A program made the position numbers and the translations under genes. Positions 25,801 through 38,552 of a stretch of DNA of 64,000 nt are shown here, piece after piece; within the stretch, counting starts at the first letter, position 1; every line of letters starts with the position of its first letter. Below the pieces are notes generated by a model. It worked only from the letters and a program-made list of their open reading frames with translations. It was not told the origin of the DNA and searched no databases. Source of the DNA: Drosophila pseudoobscura. Its lineage: Eukaryota; Arthropoda; Insecta; Diptera; Drosophilidae. The stretch lies in assembly GCF_009870125.1 (NCBI RefSeq), contig NC_046683.1, positions 19,601,001 through 19,665,000 on the forward strand. The letters are read 5' to 3'.

Positions 25801-25874
25801 TGTTGCATGCTGCTGCTGTTGGTGCTGTTGTTCGATGTGTAATTAATTTGTTGAACATTATTTGATATTTTCAT
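19862..25874 (-). CDS. dy: ZP-domain transmembrane protein, dusky
   Basis: Coding exons on the minus strand: 25668-25874, 21564-21864 and 19862-21492. They total 2139 bp, 712 aa, with phases closing. The signal sequence straddles the first junction (KKIWLPLIIFLSLQ joined to VALVLADD). A Gln-rich region follows (about 100-230, with a long polyQ run). The ZP domain is about 255-523; basic clusters that could be a proprotein-convertase site are at 563-574; a transmembrane helix is about 633-659; a 50-residue tail follows. Dusky acts with miniature at the apical membrane of pupal wing and cuticle-forming cells, organising membrane, cytoskeleton and extracellular matrix. The ZP region is of the dusky/dusky-like type, hence the name. 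Start codon choice is uncertain: ATG 25874 is used, but ATG 25808 (residue 23) is in frame. Confidence 0.83.
21865..25667 (-). other. dusky intron 1
   Basis: A 3.8-kb intron with simple repeats: an AAGCTG hexamer tract (23766-23818), ATGT runs (22372-22400), a TGTGGC tract (24377-24425), CA repeats (24843-24859) and an ACAGGC tract (25016-25076). No coding region is supportable; the open frames in it derive from the repeats. Confidence 0.6.
25668..25874 (-). other. dy: dusky first coding exon
   Basis: This exon lies 3.8 kb upstream of the next one. It ends CTGCAG at a GTGAGT donor (25667 down) at phase 0. Its last 15 codons (basic AKK, then IWLPLIIFLSLQ) supply the n-region and half of the signal-peptide core. 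The next exon, whose acceptor GTCGCAG ends at 21865, supplies VALVLA and the cleavage region. Confidence 0.72.
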
Positions 25875-25887
25875 AGGATTACAGTAG

Positions 25888-25919
<32 letters not shown>

Positions 25920-26204
25920 GGGAGAAGTAGAAGAAGAAACAGTTGAAAAGGCAGTCGGTGGGGAAGAGAAATGGAGGGTAAAGCAGAACCGAAGAAAGTG
26001 CTTCAATTGTTGTTTGGTTTTCGCTTTTTCTCTCCCATTAACATCATTATTACCATCCATGAAAGTGCTTGCTGTTAATTGCAATTTATTAGCGATTTTC
26101 CAGTTAGCTGAATGATGATTGATTGTCTCTGTCTGCTCTCCACTCCCTGCCAACTCTCCTCAGCTCCCCACCCACGGGAGACAAGTGAAAACAAAAACTC
26201 AAAA

Positions 26205-26246
<42 letters not shown>

Positions 26247-26364
26247 AGAAGCGACGACAGTTGAAGAAAGAATCTGCCTAATGACCGCCACTGGCACAGC
26301 CACTGCCACCGCCAGCCCAAAACTGGTGGAGAGAGGTGAAGTGATGTGTGTGGCTTCGACTTGG

Positions 26365-26392
26365 TGTTGGGGTTGGGGTTGGGGTTGGGGTT
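26365..26392. repeat. (TTGGGG)n tract
   Basis: Four consecutive G4 runs separated by TT on the plus strand. This forms a canonical intramolecular G-quadruplex motif about 0.5 kb upstream of the dusky first coding exon. Confidence 0.85.
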
Positions 26393-28133
26393 GCGGCAAG
26401 GTGAGAAGTGTTAATAGGTTTCCCCATAAGTGAAGTGGGTCATCCGTGGCCCAGACAAATATACGTATGCGTATGAATGCATAGTTGGCCAATTAAAAGT
26501 CCGCAGACGATTCGAAATCTGTTAAGAATGGCTGAGGAGACGGAGAGAGTGATGTGAGATGCGGAGGAGGATGATTGGCAGTGACCTTGAACATGTCCCC
26601 GTCCTCTACCCGAATTCAATGTTTAATGTTCTCGTTGAAATCTGTTCGACTGCTAGTGGAGGAACCCTTCAATTTTGAAGTTGGTCGATACAGTGAGGAT
26701 ACTCGTAGATACATAGTTCAAGAAGAGTGGGAATGAACTTTCTGTTTGAGACAGAAACGAAACTTATAAAGAGGTCTCCATCCACAGGGGTGGTACAGGG
26801 AAGGTACAGGGGAGGTTCCTTTAAACTGTGATATCTTTTATCATTTCAGTATACATTTCAGAGTGTGTGTTTTGCTCCTTCTGCTTCGCCTTTGGCTTGA
26901 TTCCACTTCCGGGTGCGCTGCTCGCAAGGACCTTCTGCACTCACCTTCCACGCCGTTGGCCCGATTTCGCTGTTCCAATTCGAACTCGAGTTCCACTTCC
27001 AAATTCCAAATTCCCGATGCAATGCCAACGAACAGGATGCGTCTACTTCTGCGTTCTGAGGCAACTTTCAAAAACTGTTGCACTTACTGCTGGTAGCAGT
27101 AGCCGTTACTGTTCCTGTTGCTGCTTCTTCGACTGCCTCTGATGCTGATGCTGATGCTGATGCCGATGCCGATGTTGATGTCGATGTCGATGGTGTTGCT
27201 GATGATGGGTTGACAGGGGCACGAGTCACGTGGCGGGCGGGGCACGAGGCGCAGTGACTGCGGTTAATTGCAAGTTGCACGCGGTCAATTAACTGTCAGC
27301 AGCCGTCTAAGTGCAGCACTTAATCTCTGTGGTGGACACACTCGCGTAGTTCCACCGATTCAACAGACAAAAAAATAGTAATCAAAAAAAAAAAATGAAA
27401 AGTACTGGCAACAAAATGCTCAAAAAAAGGACACAGAATCGCGTGTGGTCACTTGTTGATCGTTTGATAACCGCTTTTGATAAACGGTTATTGCCCGTGT
27501 GTTGCTTTCTTTGCTTGTGGATCGGTTTTTGTGTGTTGGTTGCATTCGCATTCGCATTCGCTTTTGTTTTGTTTGTTTGGGTGCTCGGTTATCGGTTTTT
27601 GGCTTTTGGTTTTTGGTTTTTGCTTGTTCTGGGACTCGGATGTGGATTCGGTCTCGATTACGGTAGGATCGCACACTTGGAGGGGGCCTGAGCTTCGTCT
27701 GAAAACGCGTCTGGTCCGCGCCGTGGGTTAGCGCCGAATGCTGCATACACCTGCTTTCTCGTAGCGGAACACTTCGCATGCGCAGCAGCAGCGGCTCGGC
27801 TCTGCCGCTGCGGCGGCGGCAGCGAAATTTCTTCTTTACATTGAGACCGATCCGATACGATACGATGCGATCCGATCCCCAGCCGAAGCTCTCGGCAAGG
27901 CAGTCTCTCAGTGTGGCAGTCGGCCAAGTCCAAGTCCAAGTCCAACTCCAGCTCCAAGTACGACTTGTTCGAGTACAGCTTGCCGGTTGCTGCCACGGCC
28001 GCTGCCTCTGTGACTGCCTCTTCTTGTGGCATGCGTCGTTCGTTGGTTGGCTGGTCTGTCGGTCCGACGGTCTGTCGGTCCGACGGTCTGTTGGTCGGTT
28101 TCCCCAGTTGTCTGTTTGCCCACGGGTGCGGGC

Positions 28134-28165
28134 ACGGGTACGGGTACGGGTACGGGTACGGGTAC
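28134..28165. repeat. (GGGTAC)n hexamer tract
   Basis: About five copies of GGGTAC in the gene-poor region upstream of dusky. Confidence 0.85.
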
Positions 28166-31100
28166 AGGTATACTGGACTGCTTCGGCTTCGGCTTCAACT
28201 TCAACTTTCAGTTGCAATGGGTTACAGAAGCAGACGATCGCTAGCAGCCAGACGACGACAATTGCATGGGGACAAGTCCTCTAACTGTTTGCACTTTCTA
28301 TTCCCCTGCCCCTGCCCCTGCCTCGTTCCCCTGCCTCTCCTCATGTCTCCACGTGCCACATGCCTCATGCCCCCGTCCCCTGCAGCCACTGCCCAGTGTC
28401 CACGGCCCATGCTCCAATTGTTGCTGATTTGTGGCAAGCAATCAAGCTGTGGCAAGACATGGGCGTGGGCGCCCTTTGATAGCCACACGCTCTTCGTGGC
28501 GTGGGGGGGGTGGGGCTTAAAGGAAACTGTGGGAGGGGGAGGGGGAGGGCTGGTCTAGTACAGGTGGTACAGAGAGCAAGGGAAAGGGGCCAGGGAGAGA
28601 GGATGGCGTCGCTGTAATGTTTCATCAACTGTTCCACTTTTCCATAAAATATTTTTGCAAAGTACCGCATTTGGCATGGCCTACAACAACAACAGCAACA
28701 ACTGCAGCAGAAACAGCGCCAAGAGCGGCGGCTGCAACAACAACGACGGACGGTCGGCTGCTGCGCTTGCTCTCGTTGAAATAATAGGATGAGCAACATC
28801 GGCAGTTGCAACTGCAACAGCCCCAACAACAGCGACAACGCTAGCGACAGCAATTGATAACCTGCTAACCCGCCACGCACAGTAGGTCGCATTTGATGCG
28901 AAATGGGATCGACAGTGGGGTGGATACCCCGGAAAATTGTTTCCCAGGACAATGCCCAGGACCAGTACCCAGGACAATGCTTCAAATGGACTGAGATGCG
29001 ATACAGACAATGTACTGATGATGATCGGCCTCTCTATACCCGGTACTCATAGAATAAAGTGATGTGTTCTATATGTACATATATATGTATTTCCTAGATC
29101 AGCAGATCACTATCGTACTCGATATAGCCCTCATATAGCTATATCTCACAGACTATGTTAACTAGTCTTCCACCCCATCAGCTCCCAAAAACTTCTGCCA
29201 TCCTAAGATTAAAGACTCGAAACAAAACCATTAACTCTCGCAGTACGCGCTCTATTTCTCTCTCTCCCAGTGTTTCTTGGCAGTAAAAAGTTGTATTTCA
29301 TGTCCGGCATTTAGTCGATGAGAGAGCAGTAAACGAATATGCTCTCTGTTCAACATCAACAATAGCATCCGTCGTTTCCTTACCACCTATGTCGATAAAG
29401 TATTGAAACCATTTGCAATAGATATCAACTTCTCCGAAAAGGAAGGCATGACTTATAATACGGGTGTACGGGTGTAAATATCGAAGTTTCGTTGGAGAGG
29501 TATTCAATTATTTTGGCTCTTCAATATATCAGTAATCTTTTTAAATTTGAAAATGTCTCTATCCAAATCACTTGCCCCGGTCCGTTTCCTTTTTGGATAT
29601 AGCGACTGCTCCAGTTTTCTCTCCTTTTTGGCCCACTGTGCGGTGGAAGCGTACGAGCGGCAGGTAGAGTCAGGCTGGTGGCTGGCGGCTGGCGGCAGGC
29701 GGCAGGCATTTCATCGCCATTTCAATTCCACTTTGCAGCTTTGAGTTTTTAGGGGCGCCGTGTGTCGATTCCTGTTTGCTAAATATGACCAAAAAGACTC
29801 GTTTCGAAATTGGAGTAATTTCGTCGCGGCGACTCACTTTGGATCGCTTTGGATCGCCTGGGTTCGATCTGATCCGATGCTGATGCTATTCGATGCAATT
29901 CGATTTGGCTGGCGTGCTCCGGTTCGGCCAGAAAGTGGACGCTGGGGCTGGCGGCCTGGCGGCCTGGCGTCTATCCTCCTCCATCCCCGTCTATCGGGGC
30001 ACACATTAAGTAACACGCGCCAGCCAGTCTACCCCAAGCCTGCGACCGTCTGCTCCGACTTGGTCAATTATTGGCTAGCTTTGCATGAGATCCGCGATTG
30101 GTTAGCATTGGGTATGTTTTGGGTCTGTTTTGGGTGCCATTGGAAAAGGCCAGTGCCAGTGCCAGTGCCATTGCCAGTGCCAGTGGGGAAGGGCAGCCTC
30201 TTGTGTGTCGCACGACGCACGCATCTTAAACGAACCCGAGAGATGTCTTATTAAAAGTATCTTGTTACTTTCACCGCCGACTTGAATTGCGCTTCAATTT
30301 CTCATACGTACACACACTCAGAGGCAGAGACAGTGATAGGGAGAGAGGAGAGAGGAGACGAAGGAGAGTGCTGCGGAAAGTACTGACCAAATGTGGTGCT
30401 GGTGCTGGTGCTGGCTGTGTGGTGCAGTGCTAGCCAGCCAGCCAGCCAGCCAAAGGTCTCGAAAAAAAGCGTCGCCAAGTTGGGTGAAAACATCAGCGAA
30501 TTCCTGCAACTGCTATTGGGGATGGGGATGGGGATGTGGATGGTGATGGTGATGGCGATGGGGCTGGGTCATTCGATGGATAGCTATAGCTTCTTCTGGT
30601 GCGGGGTTACACACCATTCCAGAGTCCCCAGCTCCCGGCCAGGTTCCCAAACCCAAACCCAAACCCAAACCCAAAGCAAATCCTCTTTGCCACGCCAGTT
30701 TCTAGCCAACTATTTGGGTCGCTCTCACAATTTATTGGTTTAGTTTTCATTGCATTGACACTTCATCATCGCCGCTTGCATGCGTTTGTCATCTGTCGTT
30801 GCTGGTTGCTGGTTGCCGGTTGCCGGTTGCCGGTGTGCTGTTGATGCAGTTGTTTTTGTTGGGGCTTATTGTTGGAATAACCTTTCGGCAGCCATCAGCT
30901 GCATCTGTCTCTGTCTCTGTCTCTATCCAACGTGAGAGGGGTTACAAGGTGGCAATGGCAGTGGCACCGCCAGCGGCTGAATCTCGACCAAAGTGAAAAT
31001 GCCGCCAACAAAAACATGGGCGAAGATAGACGGTGACCGAAGCTTTGACTACCCTTACGTTATGTTCTTATACCTTTACCTATGATCTTTGTCTCTATTT

Positions 31101-34100
31101 TCAATATACGAGTTGGGCGGAATATAATACATATGTATATGCTATGTATAAGCAGCTTCTGTGATGCCTTTTCAGTGCTGGAAAGCACTAATGGTTTCAG
31201 TTAACATCTGTATCTACATGGATTTACAATGTTTTTGGTGTTTTAAACATTGAATAGGGTAAAAAGTGTTGAGTGTCGATCGTCGGCTGTCGAAACCTGA
31301 TAGCACCTGTATCTGCATCTGCATGGAAGAGTATAGCTACTGCTGCAACAACAGCCGCAGTGGCACCACCTCCGACAACCAGCAAACAGTAGCAATGGCA
31401 CCCATTAGGCTATGAGAAGACGCTTTTCGCTGTGGGTGTGGCGGCGGCGGAGTCTGGGGAGGGGACCCTCCGGCTGGCAGCGAGGGGCAGCTGCAGGTAT
31501 TGCAGAAAAAGAATTGGGTTAAAGCTGTGCGGCAAGTGCTGTTGCAAGTGCTATTGTTGTTGCCGCTGTGAATAGTCGCTCGTTGCAGCAACTTCAACTG
31601 CAACTGCAACTCATCGAAGCGACTTAGAAAGCGTCTCCTTAGAATCCCATCAGCAACAGCAGCAACAGCATCCCCCCACCTAATCGAAACACAGACGAAC
31701 GGACAGATCGAAGTCTGGGAGAGCCACTTGTCTGCCTATCAATTTCACTTTCTCACCACAGCGGAAAAAAGCGAGAGAGAAGAAACCAAAACCAAAATCA
31801 AAATGAAATGAAATGAAAGAAAATAAAACAACATTGAAAGTCAATTAGCTGCTGTCCAAAAAGATTCTTCACCCGAACCAGTCCGGCTCAATGGAGCCTC
31901 CAATGGAGCGGCCTCCACCTTACAATTTGGCAATCTAAGCCAGCACGCATGTGTGTCTGTTTCTGTTTCTGTATCTGCATCTGTATCTGTATCTGTAGCC
32001 GAGCATCTAAGTATCTGCTCAGCCCGAGGCCATCTCTGCTCTGACCAGGCCTCGGCCTGGCCTGGCCTGGGAAGCCTGCGCCAGGTCCATTACCAGTACT
32101 CGCAGCAAATGGAATTTCAGGTGCGGACACCCATCCAGCCAACGTTGAGTGGGGACGGATTGGACGGATTGGACGGATTGGACGGATCGACCGATCGACG
32201 GAAGGTTGGATGGGCTGACGCTGATACGGGTTGGTTATGAAAGCTCCGCGATAATACTGCCGATATACATTCTCGCAACGAAAGTTTTTATTTTGGAAAT
32301 GGTTTTGGGGCCAGCATTGGTTACATTGTCGAGCAATGAACTGAACTGAGTTGAAGAACTTTCATATCGAATGGTATTTGTGGCAGAGCGGAGAAACACG
32401 ATTATAGAGCGTGTGAATATGTAGGTCGGAAGATCCTTTGACAGCTCAAAGGGATATATATTTACATGCATACGAATCTTGTTCTTAACACTCTTTTTTA
32501 GTGCAAGCTACTAGTTCATATCAGATTATATGATACATACTATCATTCATATGGGAATCTACATGCATACATCCCAAACTAGCGGAAGGAAAGATATAAA
32601 TATACCTATCATAGGTGTATAATCATGTATAATCATCAATAGATGATTTGAAGGATCATCCCCAAATTTCCTAACATCCATTATGTTCAAATTTATTTCT
32701 TAGAGACCTACAAATGTTAGCGCATAACAATCGGACAGCTATAATCAGCAGAAATCACTGTCCACTTGCGGCATTTTTCAGATTTCCTTTCCCTAAACTG
32801 TGTTTTGACCCAGCCGGCGGCATACCAATCCATGACATACCATGACAATCGAGCCATTTCGTTTTCCCATGGCCCAAGGAATCCTCTTTTCAATACTCCA
32901 CTCTATGCGGACAGAATGACCAATGCGTTGACAAACGGAGGGTAAGAGCCAGGTCGAGCCGAGGCGTAGGCCGTGGCCAAGACAAACACACCCACTTTCC
33001 AAATGAAAACAAAATCGCGGACCACCAAATAGCAGCACGAAGCAGCCCCCAAAGTGAAGTCTTCTCCATCTCCATCTGTGCCTATCTGCGTCTCCAGGTC
33101 TCGGACTGGGCCTGAAATATCGATGCTGAATGTGCCGCGCATGCGCAAACAAACGAAACGAACGAAACCCACTTGATGGCTGGCCAATGGCTTGTCTAGA
33201 TGATGGATGTTGGAGCTGGTGGCCAGAGGAAGGGCACGCACGGGCCCTCAGTCTCCATCTCCGTGTGTGTGTTGGTGCATAATTGAAAAGGCTTGCCCCC
33301 AGATGGGTGCTCACAGCTTGAGTGGACCCCAGCTTCACTTTGGCTCTGAATTGAATTGTTAATACTAAATACTTGGTCATAGACACATACTTCAGGTGGA
33401 GTAATCCACTTCAGAATGCCCGAGAGATTTTGTGGATCAAGCCGAGAAAAGGGAAAGGTCGGTAAGCCGATTGGCTCAGAAGTCCCCGAGTTTAGTCTCA
33501 GATGATAACCATATGTTGTTGAGCAGCTGGGTTTGTATTAACTTAAGGAAGTACAGCATCCTCAAGGGTAGGTCTGGAGATGAATTGATAAGATTTATAT
33601 ATTTGTCACCGAAGATTGGCCATTCCCAGATATCCGTCTAGACCAGCCTCTCCGCTTCTAACAAATCTCCCAGACCATTCAAATGCACGATGGTCTAAAT
33701 GGCGCCACATTTAGGAGGAAACCAAAGCTTTTCCTATGTGAGTTCCGAATTTGTTGCATTTTATTCTAGTAAAAAAAGAAAACAACTTTTTTCTTTTAAG
33801 ACGATTTACACGCGGTAGTAGGGAACAGTGTTGAACAGAACACAAAAACATGAGACCTGATCAGCGGTGCATGATAACTGATACGTTGTCCTGGTGAACG
33901 CGGCCAATTGGCAGATATGTAGGTCTGGTGTCTAAACGCATACTCTATATACGATACGAGTTGCACTTCCTTGAATCAAGAAGCTGTTCTCATCTCTTAA
34001 CAGCTGTTGGGAGTGTGGGAGGCAGTGTTCGGAAACCGCTGTAGAGGTATTGCATCATTGCGTGAAATTGAATGCCTGTGGTCCACTCAAGTCCTCAATC

Positions 34101-37100
34101 CTTAACTAACGGCACCAATCCATCCCAGCATGTCTCCTAAGATGGTTCCCTGCATATAACAGACATCGTCAGCACACTGGAATGCCATTAAGAAGGCCTC
34201 CGGCGAATTTTGATTGCGATTTCTTGCCCAGTTTTGAATCTCTTCTGTTTCTATTGTCGTTGTTGGCAGCCAAATGGCAGTCGAACAGCCAAATAGAAAA
34301 CTAATCTCCAATCAGGCGGATGGATCCCATGGATTGCTCACCGCGGGGAAGTAGGGGGGGGTCAAGTCAATCAGTGGGACTCTGCTTGCGGGTGGGCCGC
34401 ACTGGCCAAGACAGAGAGGCAGAGCGACAGAGAGGCAGAAGAGAAGAAAGTGTCAAGACCAATTTGAATTATTCGCTGGTGAAATTTAAATCATTTTCAA
34501 ATTTAATTACCGACAAATAAACGTTTGACATTCCGGGGAGTTAGACATTCCGTCTGCCTGCCACCTGCTCAGCTGCCCCACCTGCCTGGGCGTGGCATGG
34601 TGGAGCATGAAGCATGAAGCATTCCCCCGTTGCCCCCCGTTACGCACAACCACCACTCCATCATGGGGTTGTTTGTCTGTGATCTTCATTAGCCTCTGCC
34701 CGGCTCCTGTTGTGGCCATTGCGGTCGGGTGGCCTGACCAAATCTCCAACTCTGTTCATTGAGAAATCGGTGCGCAGGCCAGCAGCTCGCCACAGTGGTG
34801 TGCAGAGAGCGAGGAAGCAGTCGAACGGTATGGGGCTTGCCGATGGTACTGGAAGCCACCGTGCGACCACTGTGCAGAGCAGCGCTGCGCGGCGTGCGGG
34901 CGATAAAGTTGCCTTGGTTTATATGGGTTAACGGGTCCCCGCAATGGCGCTGCCACCGACCTACTTGCACCTAAGCATCCTCCTGGCTCCCTCCTTGCCA
35001 ATCGGCAACAACCCTTGGCTTGGCCCATCCCATTCATTCATCCGCGCTCTCACACAAACATCGTCTGAAACACTTACTCTATCTGAGAGCAGCAAAAGGA
35101 GGTGCTGAGAGAGCTGAAACTGGAGACACATTTCTTTCGCTTGCCTTTTGCGCTCGCTTCGTGTCGTTTTTCTTCTGGATATACCCTTGCGGATGAGGGT
35201 ATTCTGATTCTGACGCCATTTTTGCCACGCTGAGAAGGAAGCATCCCCGCCGATTGGATACAGACATGCACACATGCACACATGCACACATTCATACGAG
35301 TATATGCATGCAAATACACGTACACTGTACGTGTCCCTCAGCTGGCGGGGAATTGTTCGATCGATAAACAAATCTTTGAGGTGATGAAAATTGGATTGAC
35401 TTATCCCAAACAGATTAAAATCTGACATTTTGTTGGAGGTAACCCAAGCTGGTATTTAATTATACCTTAACCAAATGATATCTACATATGTATATCGAAC
35501 GATTTTCTTTGGAAACTCAATTGCAGATCAATCTTGAAGGGTATTTAGAGCTCCGACCCAGAAGCAAGCCTTTTTTGTGGTTTTTGTTTCTTCGAATAAA
35601 AAGCCGCTTTTCATTTTAGTCCGTCTGGTCTGGGGCTGGAGCTGGAGCTGGAGTTGAAGATGAAGTTGGACGCAGAAGCCGGAACTGGCGGCCATGGCCA
35701 TGGCCTAAACGCATCGCAACGCAATGCGACGAAAGTTGCGCCGTTTTTGGGCTGGCCAAACGAAACCAGACAGCAGAAGCTACACCCATACATATGTACA
35801 TATGTACATGCATATGTATGTACATATGTACTGCTGCTGCTGCAGACGCAAGCGGAAGAAGCGCTGCTGAGGATGTCCAGACCCGTCCCGTCCCGTCCCG
35901 TGGCTACCTGTCCACTGGATGGTAACGTGAAAATGCAGCGCAACAAGTTTCGCAATAAAGAGAAAGTGTCCAGATCTGGTGTTCTGGGGATCGTAAAGAA
36001 TAAATTTGCGGGCTATTCAAATGTTTCCTGTTTCTTTCGCACATACACACAACTGCATGCAGCAGGACTGCCCCTTGCTCCACACCACACCACACCACAC
36101 CACACCCCACCCCTCGCCCACTTCAGCCAAATTTCATGAGCATCTTTCGCTCTCTTCGGCGAGAAAGTTGCCTTCGTTTGGGCCGGGACGAGTACGAGTA
36201 AGAGACCCGACACCGAGGAGACAGAGCACGAGGCGGCAGCAGCCGGGAAGTGCAGCCAGATTGGAAGACGCATCGGATCGGCCACGCGACAAGTGAAAAC
36301 AAGATGCCGAACTCGAGTGCAATTGCCATCCAAAAATAATTCCCCAGCGGCCTGGAGCAGAGTCCGGGCCCAAGATGAGTGCACAGTGAAACGCAATCGT
36401 GGCAATAACAGCCACAGTGGTACATGCAGACATCAAAATTTGAATTTGTGTTTACATATTTGCACAGTGGAAGTGGAGAACACTCACACACACACACAAA
36501 GCCACATAGCCACATAGCAGAAGCTGAGAGAGAGAAAGAGAGAGTAGGTGCACAGTGGGACACACAGCAGAAGTGGGCAGTTTCCGAGTGCCAGTGCATG
36601 CGTGTGTGTGCGATCACGGAAGGCATTGACTGGACTTGGTCGTGAGCGGACGTTGCTGATGCTGCCTGCTCGTACTCTATTGATAAGAGCGGCAATCACT
36701 GCGCACAGCTTACTCACACCCCCGCCCACATCTATGTTTGTTAGAGAGTGACAGCGAGAGAGAGAGAGAGGGAAGGAGAAAGAAAGACCTCCGTCCGATG
36801 ATTACATTCCAATAGTAAAGCGAGCAGCAACACCAACAGCACAGAAAATCCCCACGAAAGAGATGCCCCAATACAAGCCGTTAAGTGTGAGGGAGCAGCG
36901 GGAACAGGAATATGTACATATGTACTTGCAGGAGACACTTGCCAGCTAGAATTCATTTACTCTAATTTTGTGTGACTCAAGCTAATCGATCTATTATTTT
37001 CCCCCACATCTCCACATCGGCAACAGTTCGTTGCCTAACCATATTAACTCTACTGTTTAATGATAATATATGTACATATTCACATATCAATTCCTCATAT

Positions 37101-37706
37101 TTTCTCGCCGTGGACTCAATAGGGACCCGGCTAGACATCTTCCTTTTTATGAAAATAGGTTGTATCCACTCTCTTAAGATCCGAAGAATTTGCACAAACT
37201 TCTCTCTGGTTAGGTTGAATCCAATGCCCTCATCAGTCTTATTAGTATTTCCGTCAGGCATCTCCTCTTCATCTCCAACTCTGTGTTTTTTACTGCTCTG
37301 GCAATGAATCTTTCCGTAGCCTTGCAGTAAGACCAATAAATGCTTTCTATTTGTTTTCCATTGACACTTGTGCTATAGTAGAGTAGACGCTATGAAGTGT
37401 AATGTTTAGCTCGGAAACGGCCAAGTGCTCAGCCCTGATGCGCCCGATAATGCAGCAACAGCCGCAACAGAGAGCAGCCTTTCCACAGAACTCTGTGGTA
37501 ATATGGGGGCTCCTCTTATCCGCAAAAACATCCGAATCCGTTCCGTTCCGTTCCGCTGCTGTGACTGGAGGCTGTGGCTGTGTCGCCGATTCCCTGGATG
37601 GCGCAGTGCCAGCGACAACACAACGGCAGCGACATCGCGCGTCCCATCCCAGCGGAATATCAAAGCGAGGAGCTCTCTCTGTCCTGGATCCCAGCATCGT
37701 CTCATC

Positions 37707-38521
37707 ATGGTTTTCCTGCGCAAGGCTGCGCTGCTCCTTCTGGTGCCGCTGCTGCTCTTGGAGTTGGTCCACCTGTGCGGCGGCACTGGCACCCCCTGGC
37801 TGAAGTACAACAGTTACACGGACCAGGGCCGCAGGCGGTCGGATCAGCGCGAACGCTGTCCTCATGTGAGTGCCAGAGGGGGAGGAGAAGTGGGAGTGGG
37901 AGTGGGAGTGGGAGTGGGAGTGGGAGGGGAGGGGCAATACCCTAGAATTTCAATTTGGGTTGACGGACAGACGGGTCACAGACCCATCCCTGGTCACGCG
38001 CCTCTCCTAACTGGATCACTTTCTTTGGCAGCGTTTTGATTTCATTCTAAGCACAGCAGTCGCGCCACAGCAAAGCATCTCGAACGGCTCATCAATATGC
38101 CCAGCCATACCGCGGCACACTCAGACTCGCATGAGACTGTACAGGGCTAGAGATGACACCATCCGCGTGGTGCGGGGTGCGGGGTGCACCATAATCAAAT
38201 CAATAAATCACAACATCAAACCACATCTATAACCATTCTTCCCAGTCATGAGCAAGAAATATACATACATATGTACAAACATATATCCTATCCTATTCAT
38301 ATTCACCTTTCCTTTAGTCACGCGCAGCTTCAATAAGCCTCCCATTCTTCCCATTCACGAGCGATCACGAGCACCTACCATGTCTGATCACCTTGCCATC
38401 CATTCATGAGCATGGACCATCTCTAGCGCCACCGCCGAAAAGAATGAGTGGGACATAGAGAAACACAAGAAATGGGCTCACACTGATGCCAAAATCAATC
38501 ACACTTTCTAAGTGGCTCAGA

Positions 38522-38552
<31 letters not shown>

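Larger units (their letters stand above)
25875..36976. other. 11-kb gene-poor region upstream of dusky
   Basis: No gene can be supported. It probably holds dusky promoter, enhancers and 5'UTR exon(s). A donor-like AAG followed by GTGAGT on the minus strand near 26943 could mark one, but this is unproven. Repeats include GT (25889-25920), GA (26213-26241), TTGGGG (26365-26392), GATGCT (27141-27195), GGGTAC (28134-28165), AAACCC (about 30649-30676) and GGATTGGAC (about 32156-32190). Confidence 0.5.

Noticed and set aside
27420-28217. 265-codon minus frame
   Set aside because: Built on GGGTAC and other repeats, with overlapping frames also open; no domain.
28365-28985. 206-codon minus frame with Leu/Cys runs
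   Set aside because: Derived from CAACAG-type repeats; no splice or start context.
36123-36695. 190-codon minus frame with hydrophobic stretches
   Set aside because: Contains CA/GA repeats translated as Cys/Val/Ser runs; other frames are open too.
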